NCBI GenBank assembly: GCA_937935075.1
Contig: CALGYB010000089.1
Span: 1-47,417, forward strand
DNA from: an uncultured Roseiflexus sp.
GTDB taxonomy: Bacteria; Chloroflexota; Chloroflexia; Chloroflexales; Roseiflexaceae
Length of the DNA: 47,417 nucleotides
Direction of reading: 5' to 3'
Shown one piece after another: positions 36,014-42,705 of the stretch. Below the pieces are notes generated by a model. The model was not told where the DNA came from. It ran no database searches and worked only from the letters and a program-made list of their open reading frames with translations. A program made the position numbers and the translations under genes. Within the stretch, counting starts at the first letter, position 1; each line of letters begins with the position of its first letter.

Positions 36014-36903
36014 CACGAATTCAATATAGACGATTGCGATCCCTCACGACACTTGCGCAGCGCCAGCATGACATAGAGCGGGTCGGAGCGATCAAACCGT
36101 TCTTCGAGCGGATGGATCAGCCATGCCAGCAGCAGGTCTTTCAGCACCAAACGCCGCCAAAACCTGGTCAGGCGAGTCTCGTGGTATCGTCCGTTGAGGA
36201 TGCTGCGCCCGAATGCGCGACGTTCGACGACCTCAGCATTCGCTGGTTCAATGTAGGTCCGGCGAATGTCATCATCGGTGTAGAAGCGGAAGAACGACCC
36301 GGGTTTCCCTTCCTGCACAAAGGCATTGCGCATCACCTGTTTGAAGGGGCGGATTCCGGCGAAGAACGAGGTTCGCTCGCTTGTGGTGAATGGCAGCGTC
36401 AGCGCCACAACCCCGCCTGGCGCCAGCACTCGCCCAATCTCGCGACCGACGGACGCATCATCGGGGATGTGCTCAAGTGACGAGACGGCGCTGATAGACT
36501 GCACCGACTCATCACGGAATGGCAGTCGAGTGGCGTCTGCGACGATCGGTAACAGATCGCCGTCGCCGGGGCGCGCCGTTGCGCGGCGTTTGTCGCGCTG
36601 CCAGCGCACGCGATGCGGTTCGATCTCGACCACCACGACATTCACGCCTTCTTTCGCCAGCATATGCGGAAACGAAGAGGTGCCGGAACCGATGTCAACG
36701 ACAGTGTCGCCCCGCGCGACGCCGAGCGCACGGGTAGCCCAGGGATACTCGATGAGCCGCCAGAGGCTGAAATCGTTGACTGTTTCCCACAGAACGCGCA
36801 GACCGTTCAGCGCAACTTCGTACAGCACACAGCGCCACGCTGGAAGCGAGACCGGCCTGCGCTGCGCCGGCGCCCGTTCAACCGCGGTTTCGGCAGTGAC
36901 CAT
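36013..36903 (-). CDS. Class I SAM-dependent methyltransferase
   Basis: 296 residues. Motif I GDTVVDIGSGTSSFPHMLAKEG, acidic VVVEIEPHRV, motif with DLLPIVADATRLPFRDESVQSISAVSSLEHI and GGVVALTLPFTTSE. This is a generic UbiE/COQ5-like fold; a 5'-basic, aromatic N-terminal extension (residues 1-60) may form a helical region. Substrate unknown. AAGGAAGG is 5 bases ahead of ATG 36903. Its 3' end touches the tandem repeat. Confidence 0.85.
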   Translation of the reverse strand: MVTAETAVERAPAQRRPVSLPAWRCVLYEVALNGLRVLWETVNDFSLWRLIEYPWATRALGVARGDTVVDIGSGTSSFPHMLAKEGVNVVVVEIEPHRVRWQRDKRRATARPGDGDLLPIVADATRLPFRDESVQSISAVSSLEHIPDDASVGREIGRVLAPGGVVALTLPFTTSERTSFFAGIRPFKQVMRNAFVQEGKPGSFFRFYTDDDIRRTYIEPANAEVVERRAFGRSILNGRYHETRLTRFWRRLVLKDLLLAWLIHPLEERFDRSDPLYVMLALRKCREGSQSSILNS

Positions 36904-36948
36904 ACCAGCCTTCCTTTCACAGGGCGCTCAAGTATAGCATATCTGCGG

Positions 36949-36999
36949 GAGAACCAGGAACTGAGAACTGAGAACTGAGAACCAGGAACCAAGAACTGA
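36949..36999. repeat. Short GAGAACT/GAACCAG tandem repeat
   Basis: Successive GAACTGA and GAACCAG heptamers, about seven units, end at GATACT where the larger repeat starts. No coding capacity. It may be a hitch-hiking part of the adjacent element. Confidence 0.6.
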
Positions 37000-37171
37000 T
37001 ACTAAATCGCGGTCATTCGTGCAATACTGCCAGGGCGCTGCGGGCGAAAGCCCTTGTTGAGGACGCGGTTCGACTGCGCTCACCGCACGTGCAAGCCCCG
37101 CTGGGGCTGCTGATGCCAGGGCGCGGTCAGCGTCCACGACTGTCGGTGCGCGTTGACCGTTGCGCCTTGCC
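36997..37171 (+). repeat. ~200-bp dispersed repeat, copy 1
   Basis: GATACTAAATCGCGG, TCATTCGTGCAATACTGCC, GCGCTGCGGGCGAAAGCCC, AAGCCCCGCTGGGGCTGCTGATGCC, CGTCCACGAC and CGGTGCGCGTTG in the same order as at 39491-39699 and 42998-43194. Two internal stems, no open frame shared among copies. Confidence 0.75.
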
Positions 37172-37308
37172 AGCCGCGTCCGTGAGGGGTGGGTCTAAGC
37201 CCCGCCTCCGTCTGATTTGGTGCGGGCGTTCGCATTTGCGTAGGTGTCGTCTGCCAGAGATGCTGTGGTTCCGGTCGCATCGTGCTAGCGCGCCAACACT
37301 CTGGTTCC

Positions 37309-37337
37309 TTGACAGCGCCACGATCATCGTGTACGAT
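37309..37337 (+). promoter_or_regulatory. Sigma70-type promoter of the C-minus ribosomal cluster
   Basis: TTGACA at 37309-37314, 17-base spacer, TACGAT at 37332-37337. Transcription should start near 37344, just before the palindrome at 37347. Confidence 0.7.
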
Positions 37338-37346
37338 CTCAAACCA

Positions 37347-37363
37347 GTGATTGATTCTATCAT
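37347..37363. promoter_or_regulatory. Putative Fur/Zur-type operator, site 1
   Basis: GTGATTGATTCTATCAT matches 14 of 17 bases of the perfect palindrome ATGATAGTTTCTATCAT at 46774-46790. It starts 9 bases after the -10 box and lies 16 bases before the start codon, a classic repressor position. Assignment to the Fur-family protein at 45154 is inferred. Confidence 0.6.
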
Positions 37364-37379
37364 TTGGGAGACAACCGGC

Positions 37380-37613
37380 ATGGCGGAAAAGAAGTCCAAA
37401 ACCGACGTTACTGCCCGTGACAAGACCGGTCGGGCCACCAACCGGCATTGCAACCACTGTGGGCAGCGGATTATGAACGACCGCGAGATGATTGTGATCA
37501 TGGACGGACGGCGTCGCAACAAGACGTACTACCGTCGAGACTGCTTCAACCGTCTGGTTGGCGCAGAGCGGGAACTGGGGCTGGATGGATCGCAGACCTG
37601 CCCGCTGCGCTGA
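37380..37613 (+). CDS. Small Cys protein leading the C-minus ribosomal cluster, unknown
   Basis: 77 residues; ATG 37380 with GGGAG ahead. C24-N-H-C27, then C55 and C74, with YYRRDC and a basic N-terminus. This suggests a small zinc-ribbon-like or nucleic-acid-binding protein, but it is not S14, L31, L33 or L36 as I know them. It is first in the operon with L28 and S18 and has the operator immediately upstream. Its cysteines make it unlike its zinc-free partners. No function assigned. Confidence 0.8.
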   Translation: MAEKKSKTDVTARDKTGRATNRHCNHCGQRIMNDREMIVIMDGRRRNKTYYRRDCFNRLVGAERELGLDGSQTCPLR

Positions 37614-37636
37614 TCCTGTTGAAAAAGGGATGTATT

Positions 37637-37912
37637 ATGGCGAAGTGTGATCTTACTGGCAAGAAAGTCGCCTTTGGGCGCAATATTCGTCACAAGGCGT
37701 CGGGAGGATGGGCGCGCCGCGCGCCGAAGACAAATCGCACCTTTCGTCCCAATGTTCATCGCCACACGATCTACGTGCCAGAGATTGGGAAAAGCGTTAC
37801 TCTCAATCTGTCGACGAAGGCGCTCAGAATTATCAACAAGAAGGGGTTGCTGGCAGCAATACGCGATCAGGGGCTGTCGGTCGAAGCATTTCTCAAGGAG
37901 CACGAACGATGA
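37637..37912 (+). CDS. rpmB: Ribosomal protein bL28, zinc-free (C-minus) form
   Basis: 91 residues, clearly L28: [27 protein letters not shown] and the C-terminal [13 protein letters not shown]. In zinc-binding L28 the start reads CxxC (for example CDVCGK) and a second CxxC precedes the final helix. Here position 7 is Thr, and LSTKAL has Ser and Ala at those second sites, so no zinc knuckle can form. This is the form typical of zinc-starvation paralogues. AAGGGA precedes ATG. It overlaps the S18 start by four bases. Confidence 0.93.
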   Translation: MAKCDLTGKKVAFGRNIRHKASGGWARRAPKTNRTFRPNVHRHTIYVPEIGKSVTLNLSTKALRIINKKGLLAAIRDQGLSVEAFLKEHER

Positions 37913-38175
37913 CATCTCAAGATGGAGGACGGCGTATGCGCGGACGTGTCGGGCGCAAGAAAGTCTGTGAGTTTTCGCGTCTTGGTATTCTGCCCGATTA
38001 TAAAGACCCAGAGCGGCTCAAGCGGTTTCTGGGACCGACGGGAAAAATCCTGCCGCGCCGTCGCACCGGTCTGACGGCGAAGATGCAGCGGCGGTTGACG
38101 ATTGCAATCAAACGCGCCCGGCATATGGCGCTGCTGCCGTTTGTGGAACGCTCGATCACCGACCGGCGGCGCTAA
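37909..38175 (+). CDS. rpsR: Ribosomal protein bS18, zinc-free (C-minus) form
   Basis: 88 residues. [46 protein letters not shown] and [13 protein letters not shown] are S18. Zinc-type S18 has CxxC at the first segment and Cys in TGTC; here only C20 remains (C20-E-F-S23) and the later site is Thr (TGLT). The ATGA overlap with rpmB indicates translational coupling. The primary S18 gene is normally beside rpsF and ssb, which are absent here, supporting a second copy. Confidence 0.92.
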   Translation: MTSQDGGRRMRGRVGRKKVCEFSRLGILPDYKDPERLKRFLGPTGKILPRRRTGLTAKMQRRLTIAIKRARHMALLPFVERSITDRRR

Positions 38176-38197
38176 ATACTGTACCCTCGCAAACCCC

Positions 38198-38225
38198 TTG
38201 AATTACTGGAAATGCCTCGTATAAT
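38198..38225 (+). promoter_or_regulatory. Promoter of the His-rich protein gene
   Basis: TTGAAT at 38198-38203, 16-base spacer, TATAAT at 38220-38225. It lies in the gap after rpsR, so the His-rich gene can be made separately. I see no copy of the palindrome here. Confidence 0.6.
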
Positions 38226-38275
38226 CAGGATATCGGGCGCATGGCGAGCGTTTACCTGGTGAAAGGAGGCTTTCC

Positions 38276-38599
38276 GTGACTCATACCATCCACGATCCGC
38301 ATTCTCATGTTCACAGCGAACATTGCGGACATCTGCGCATTCTGCACGACGGGCATGTTGACTATCTCCACAATGGGCATCTGCATCACCCGCACGAAGG
38401 ACATTACGACGAGCACGTGATCGCTGTGAGCGCCGAGAATCCAGACGGATGCGCACCTGTTGCGTGTCAGTGCGGGCATGACGATTGCGGGCATCCGCTG
38501 GTTCCACACGGCGATCACGTCGATTATCTGGTCAATGGGAGACTGCACCACCGTCATGGTGATCACTGTGATGACCACGGTCTGGTGACGGTGCTGTGA
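38276..38599 (+). CDS. His-rich metal-binding protein with duplicated unit
   Basis: 107 residues from GTG 38276, set by AAAGGAGG 7 bases ahead. About 25 His and 6 Cys. Two related units are visible: HCGHLRILHDGHVDYLHNGHLHH and DCGHPLVPHGDHVDYLVNGRLHH, each followed by H-x-GHYDEH or HGDHCDDH. No signal peptide. It likely stores or carries zinc or another soft metal in the cytoplasm; this fits its place beside zinc-sparing ribosomal genes. Function is inferred from composition. Confidence 0.85.
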   Translation: MTHTIHDPHSHVHSEHCGHLRILHDGHVDYLHNGHLHHPHEGHYDEHVIAVSAENPDGCAPVACQCGHDDCGHPLVPHGDHVDYLVNGRLHHRHGDHCDDHGLVTVL

Positions 38600-38615
38600 G
38601 GATGTTGTTCCTGCA

Positions 38616-38692
38616 GGGCGGGTCTGAGACCCGCCCCTTCGGGCCTGCCCCTCGATATCTGCCCGTGTCCGGGCGGGTCTGAGACCCGCCCC
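38616..38692. terminator. Paired identical hairpins between convergent genes
   Basis: GGGCGGGTCT-GA-GACCCGCCC-type palindrome at 38616-38637 and again at 38671-38692, between a plus-strand stop (38599) and a minus-strand stop (38695). It can act as a bidirectional terminator. The same motif family appears at 6232-6301. Confidence 0.7.
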
Positions 38693-38694
38693 TT

Positions 38695-39264
38695 CTATGC
38701 CAGATCGAACGTCCGCGCCCTGGGGCCGCGATCGCTCGCTTCAACCGTCACCGAAATCTGATCACCTTCCTGGATCGACCGGCGTACCTGGCTGAACAGC
38801 GATCCGTGGACATACACGTCAAACTGCGGATCATCGACCCGGGCAAAGAGAAAGCGCCCGGCGGGATCGATGCGCACAATCGTGGCGCTGACCGGGCCCG
38901 ACGGCAGCGGACCGGTGTACGGTTCACGGTCACGCCGCGATCGATCGCCCGACCAGCCGCGCGATTCGCCGCGCGGACGATCATACGAGCGCGACCAGTC
39001 ATCAGAACGCCGTGGACGCGCCCCGCTGCTAGCTTCATTCGCTTCGTCAGTGATGCGTCCCTGACCGGAAACATCATTTGGACAAATACGTCCGCCAGCG
39101 ATGTCGGTCAGGCTTCTCCCTTCCTTTCGTGCCCGACGCCCTGCCGGACAACGGGTCGGATCGTTGGTGAAACCTTTTTGTGCGTAGAACTCCTGCTCGC
39201 CTGCCGTGAAGATGAACTCGCCACCGCAATCCTTGCACGGAATGCGCCTGTCCTTGAAACTCAT
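38695..39264 (-). CDS. Zinc-ribbon plus cold-shock-like domain protein, incomplete zinc site
   Basis: 189 residues. The N-terminus (IPCKDCGGEFIFTAGEQEFYAQKGF...TRCPAGRRARK) is the 'probable zinc-ribbon' domain. That domain normally has four Cys; here C10, C13 and C39 are kept and the fourth, expected at 42, is Gly. A disordered Arg/Ser/Asp-rich linker (about 75-118) leads to an OB/cold-shock-like domain (GPVSATIVRIDPAGRFLFARVDDPQFDVYVHGSLF). Probable nucleic-acid binder. Promoter and two palindromes lie 140-200 bases upstream. Confidence 0.85.
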   Translation of the reverse strand: MSFKDRRIPCKDCGGEFIFTAGEQEFYAQKGFTNDPTRCPAGRRARKEGRSLTDIAGGRICPNDVSGQGRITDEANEASSGARPRRSDDWSRSYDRPRGESRGWSGDRSRRDREPYTGPLPSGPVSATIVRIDPAGRFLFARVDDPQFDVYVHGSLFSQVRRSIQEGDQISVTVEASDRGPRARTFDLA

Positions 39265-39403
39265 AGCCGGTGTCCTTACTGTCTCCTTGTTGTCCTGATG
39301 CGCCCGGATGCGGTCGTTCCTGTGTGCGACGAGCGAAGGAGAGGTGTTGCGCGCCTGTCGTCAACCTGTCCACAACCAGTGGAGAACCGATGCCGGGATG
39401 GAA

Positions 39404-39420
39404 ATGATCTTGCCTATCAT
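39404..39420. promoter_or_regulatory. Putative Fur/Zur-type operator, site 2
   Basis: On the minus strand ATGATAG-GCA-AGATCAT, matching 12 of 17 bases of the 46774 palindrome; the outer AAATGAT/ATCATTT arms are perfect. It begins 11 bases after the -10 box of the promoter at 39432-39461. Confidence 0.5.
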
Positions 39421-39431
39421 TTGCATGATGT

Positions 39432-39461
39432 ATGATACCGTATCAGGTAAGCGCCTGTCAA
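39432..39461 (-). promoter_or_regulatory. Promoter of the zinc-ribbon/cold-shock-like gene, with second palindrome
   Basis: On the minus strand TTGACA (39461-39456), 18-base spacer, TATCAT (39437-39432). A perfect 13-base palindrome, TGATAC-C-GTATCA at 39433-39445, covers the -10 region and looks like a 1-base-centred Fur-type box. The transcript would have a leader of about 160 bases. Confidence 0.5.
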
Positions 39462-39490
39462 GGATGTTTGTGCAGGCGGGCGCGGGTTCT

Positions 39491-39699
39491 GATACTCATG
39501 AGCGGTCATTCGTACCATACTGCCGGGGCGCGCAGCAGGACGCCCGGGCGCTGCGGGCTAAAGCCCTTGCTGAGGACCTGAAAGCCCCGCTGGGGCTGCT
39601 GATGCCAATGCGCAATATGCGCCTACGACCGCCGGTGCATGTTGTGCATCGTTGCGTCTTGCGAACCGGATGTTCGAACATCGTGTCTGACTGACCGCA
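39491..39699 (+). repeat. ~200-bp dispersed repeat, copy 2
   Basis: Same ordered blocks as at 36997: GATACT, TCATTCGT, CATACTGCCGGGGCG, GCGCTGCGGGCTAAAGCCC, AAGCCCCGCTGGGGCTGCTGATGCC, CCGGTGC, TGCGAACC and the end GTCTGACTG. This copy has an extra GCGCAGCAGGACGCCCG insert near 39526. Confidence 0.75.
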
Positions 39700-39770
39700 C
39701 GTGAGTATGGTTTGCCAGGAAACGCCGTATTGCTGGCAGTGGATCTGCGCCGCTCAGTCGCGCGCCCTCA

Positions 39771-39827
39771 GCCGGCTAAAGATGTGGAAGCCCCCGCAGG
39801 GGCTTCCCGATCTCAGTCAGGGCTTAT
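39771..39827 (+). repeat. Repeat core fragment
   Basis: GGCTAAAGATGTGGAAGCCC-CCGCA-GGGGCTTCC followed by TCTCAGTCAGGGCTTA: a short degenerate copy of the core in the larger repeat, with the AAGCCCC/GGGGCTT stem conserved. Confidence 0.55.
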
Positions 39828-39846
39828 GGAACATTAAGAATGAGTC

Positions 39847-39959
39847 CACTGCAAAAAGGCTTAACCACCAAGGACACGAAGCGCATGAAGGTTGATAAAG
39901 ATGAAGAGCATTTCCTTTGTGTCCCTTTGTGACCTTCGTGTTTACAGCTTTTTGCAGTG
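39847..39959. mobile_element. 113-bp MITE-like element with 12-bp terminal inverted repeats
   Basis: CACTGCAAAAAG at 39847-39858 and CTTTTTGCAGTG at 39948-39959 are perfect inverted repeats. Inside are CCACCAAGGACACGAAG and CTTTGTGACCTTCGTG, as in the tandem units at 35726-36013. No open frame. A non-autonomous palindromic element; no transposase is in the window. Confidence 0.65.
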
Positions 39960-40037
39960 AAGTCAGGAATTAAATCCGCCAGATCCTGCGCAGGCAGGCT
40001 TCGCAACCGTAGCCCGCAGCATCCGGCGATGTTACCG

Positions 40038-41237
40038 CTACTTGAGCATGAACGTCGTATACAGCCCGACCAGAATAAAGAAGGCAAACCAGGCGCCCAG
40101 CATGCCGGTGGCAATCGAACCAAACCGCTCCACTCGCGGTGACACCTCGCTATCGCGTGTTGTTCCACCCGACTGATACAACACCAGCGCCAGATAGGTC
40201 ACCACGGCAACGCCGACCAGCGTCGTTACGCCAAACACCAGGATCGACCCCCAGTCCATAATGTACGGATAGTTCGAGACGCTGTACCCGAAGCGTGCCA
40301 GTGAAACAGCGCGAATACCCTCCCGCACCACGCCGACGGTCAGCAGCGCGACGATCCAGACCAGCAATGTGCGTGGCGCCTGCTGCATCGGTTGCTTCAA
40401 GAAGAAAAAGTAGCCGGTGAGCGCCAATCCGACGGCGGCAAGCGCAATCCCAACCGGCACGCCAATCCCGAACTCGACCCCCTCCGTCGCTGCCCAGAGC
40501 AAACCGGCAACCGCGTACAGCGGACTGATCACCAGCCCCAGCCATCGTCCCCGGTCGGCAACCCAGTTCATGAAGGGTGCGTCTTCCTCGATACGCCGGA
40601 AGTACCAGGCGAACAGCGTCAGCACGACGGACAGGCTCAACCCGGACTGGAGCGGCAGGAGGAATATCAGGCGCGGGATATTCCAGGCGTGGAACGCAAT
40701 GCCGCGAGTGTCAATCACGCCATTCGGGGCGTACCACTCCATCCAGCGCTCCGGGCGGATCGATACGGACGCCAGGACGTGCATCACCCACCCGGCAAAG
40801 AAGAGCAGCACGAACGATGCCACCGCCGACCAGAGCAATTTCCCGTCGGCGCTCCCCTTCAAGTAGAACAGATATGCCAGGCTATAGCCGCCCATCACCA
40901 CGAAGATAAAGCTCACCGACCAGAACCCGCTCAGGGTATTGCTTGCATACCAGATGGGGTCGTAGATCGTCTGCACGAAAAGCAGCGGGGCAATCCCGGT
41001 GACAATGCCAAGCCCGACGGCGTTGGGCGTCAGGCGCGCTGCGACGCGCGCCAGGCGCAGACGATGCTCACTCGGTCGCAGGAAGCCCAGGATCGAGTAC
41101 GCGCTTGATCCGAGCGCCAGGGTGACGAAGAAGATATGGAACACCCACGTGACGACCAGCAAGACCTGCAATGCCGGCGGATAAAACGGCGCACCCAGCG
41201 GATCGCGCATTCGTTCGAGCATATCGCCGATATCCAT
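40038..41237 (-). CDS. Cytochrome bd superfamily second membrane subunit (CydA-like)
   Basis: 399 residues, about nine hydrophobic helices. The start of helix 1, VVTWVFHIFFVTLALGSSAYSILG, resembles the N-terminus of CydA (HFLFVPLTLG), with the His that can ligate a b-type haem. No canonical CydA GRQPW loop and no resemblance to CydB. It follows the haem-c-bearing subunit by three bases, so both are made together. It fits the described arrangement in which both subunits are CydA homologues. Electron donor and activity are unknown. Confidence 0.72.
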   Translation of the reverse strand: MDIGDMLERMRDPLGAPFYPPALQVLLVVTWVFHIFFVTLALGSSAYSILGFLRPSEHRLRLARVAARLTPNAVGLGIVTGIAPLLFVQTIYDPIWYASNTLSGFWSVSFIFVVMGGYSLAYLFYLKGSADGKLLWSAVASFVLLFFAGWVMHVLASVSIRPERWMEWYAPNGVIDTRGIAFHAWNIPRLIFLLPLQSGLSLSVVLTLFAWYFRRIEEDAPFMNWVADRGRWLGLVISPLYAVAGLLWAATEGVEFGIGVPVGIALAAVGLALTGYFFFLKQPMQQAPRTLLVWIVALLTVGVVREGIRAVSLARFGYSVSNYPYIMDWGSILVFGVTTLVGVAVVTYLALVLYQSGGTTRDSEVSPRVERFGSIATGMLGAWFAFFILVGLYTTFMLK

Positions 41238-41240
41238 GGT

Positions 41241-42644
41241 TCACCTCCTGGCCTGCGCCTGTGGCTGTGGCGCATGCTGTTGTTGCACGAAGTACTCCAG
41301 ATACAGCGCCATTGCCGCCCGCTCTTCGGGCGTGCCGATGACGGGATGCATGTAGGGAAACGCGCCAATACCGTTCAGATAGGTCTCGATCTTCGGTGCA
41401 GTCGTCATTTTGCGCCGTTCGAGCAACTGCGCCAGTGAACGCAGTGCCAGGCGTTGATCGAACACAGTGATCGCCGTTTGATTGCTCACGTTATGACAGG
41501 CGGCACACTGTTGAATGACCAGCACCCGTCCCATGGCGACCTGATGACCGGCGCTATTCGTCACGGCAACCGAAATCTGTTCCGGCCGCGGCAGAAACGG
41601 CAGCGAGCCGAGCATGCCGGTCTCGTTCAACTGCTGCTCTTCGCGCAGAACGCCACGCGCAGGAATATCGTTGAACACCAACTGGTTCGACGACATATAG
41701 CCGGCAATGATGTCGGGCTTGCGAATGACCTCGCGCGTGCGCTCGGCGCCGAAGATCGCGGCGAACAGCACCAGCATTGCGCCCAGCGCGATGATCTGAT
41801 GCTGACGGCGCGGCATGACGAGCGCAAACAGCAGCCCGAGGAATGTGGCGATCAGCCCGCCGATGATGACGGTGAACGTGATCGGCGGAATGGCCGGAGA
41901 GCGCAGGATGGTCTTTGCATGCGCCGGCAGCGCGGGGTAGTACCAGAAGAACCAGATGCTTAATGCAACCGCCAGCCCGCCCAGGCCCATCACTGCGGCG
42001 ATGCGAATAATCCGCTCACGCGCGAAATACCCCTTCGGCAGCCCGGTTACGATCAGCAGCGCCCATGCCGCCGTGATGGTGAACATCAGAGCGAACCGCA
42101 TGAACAGTTGGGGCCAGAAGGTTGGGTTGAAGAACCCGTTCAGGCTTTCCCCCGTGGCAAACCATAAGCCAGGCGTCAGTTTGAAGGACAGAATACCGAC
42201 GATGATAGCCAGCGTACCGGTGCCGCCCAGCGCCAGAATCCATGCCAGGCGCAGGTGCGTCTTCGGATTGACGCGCTCGAAGGTGTAGTAGTAGGCGATG
42301 ATCCCCACCACATCGATGAGAAACATGTACCACTCCGACCCCCAATAGAGGACGAAGTTGTGGATGAGGGTGGAGATGCCGCGTGGGTTGGCGGCAGTGG
42401 TCGTTTGCCAGATGCCCACGCCTGCCATAGCGCCGAAGACATACGCAAACACCAGCAAACCCAATGCGCTTCGTTTGAGGTAGACGTACAGCTCCGGGCG
42501 ATTCTCGTATACCGCGCGTCGCTCCAGGTACAGATTGAACCACGCGGCTGCAACCGTCAGGTGCGAGGCAAGCACGTGGAACGCGGACACGACGGCAACG
42601 AACATCGCCGAGTGAATGAAAAGACCTTCCCATACCGGATACAT
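41241..42644 (-). CDS. Cytochrome bd superfamily subunit with fused cytochrome c domain
   Basis: 467 residues. Nine or so helices start with FIHSAMFVAVVSAFHVLASHLTVAAAW, again CydA-like with His residues, and include WQTTTAANPRG and FVLYWGSEWYMFLIDVVG. Residues from about 365 form a cytochrome c domain: C380-A-A-C383-H384 and probable distal Met M432 in FPYMHP, with the usual GTPEERAAMALYLEYF end helix. Together with the next gene this is a quinol- or cytochrome-c-linked oxidase-like complex. AAGGAG precedes ATG 42644. A GTGA-N6-TCAC site is 36 bases upstream. Confidence 0.8.
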   Translation of the reverse strand: MYPVWEGLFIHSAMFVAVVSAFHVLASHLTVAAAWFNLYLERRAVYENRPELYVYLKRSALGLLVFAYVFGAMAGVGIWQTTTAANPRGISTLIHNFVLYWGSEWYMFLIDVVGIIAYYYTFERVNPKTHLRLAWILALGGTGTLAIIVGILSFKLTPGLWFATGESLNGFFNPTFWPQLFMRFALMFTITAAWALLIVTGLPKGYFARERIIRIAAVMGLGGLAVALSIWFFWYYPALPAHAKTILRSPAIPPITFTVIIGGLIATFLGLLFALVMPRRQHQIIALGAMLVLFAAIFGAERTREVIRKPDIIAGYMSSNQLVFNDIPARGVLREEQQLNETGMLGSLPFLPRPEQISVAVTNSAGHQVAMGRVLVIQQCAACHNVSNQTAITVFDQRLALRSLAQLLERRKMTTAPKIETYLNGIGAFPYMHPVIGTPEERAAMALYLEYFVQQQHAPQPQAQARR

Positions 42645-42679
42645 ATGCGCTCCTTGTGGTTGAGTGCTACGACCGCCAC

Positions 42680-42705
42680 AAGATCGTGATGAACTTCACG
42701 ATCTT
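42680..42705. promoter_or_regulatory. Perfect inverted repeat with Crp/Fnr-type core
   Basis: AAGATCGTGA and its exact complement TCACGATCTT flank TGAACT. The core GTGA-N6-TCAC equals the CRP-family consensus. It is 36-61 bases upstream of the cytochrome gene start and 500 bases from a Crp/Fnr-type regulator gene on the same strand. A transcribed hairpin in the leader is the alternative reading. Confidence 0.6.

Noticed and set aside
35651-36016. N-terminal extension of the PAS-STAS protein through the tandem repeat
   Set aside because: The extension repeats HKAVTTKGTKGHKG-like peptides encoded by the palindromic units; the start at 35650 has its own ribosome site.
37089-37379. Longer start for the 77-residue Cys protein
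   Set aside because: The extension is encoded by the dispersed repeat and the promoter and operator; ATG 37380 is directly after them.
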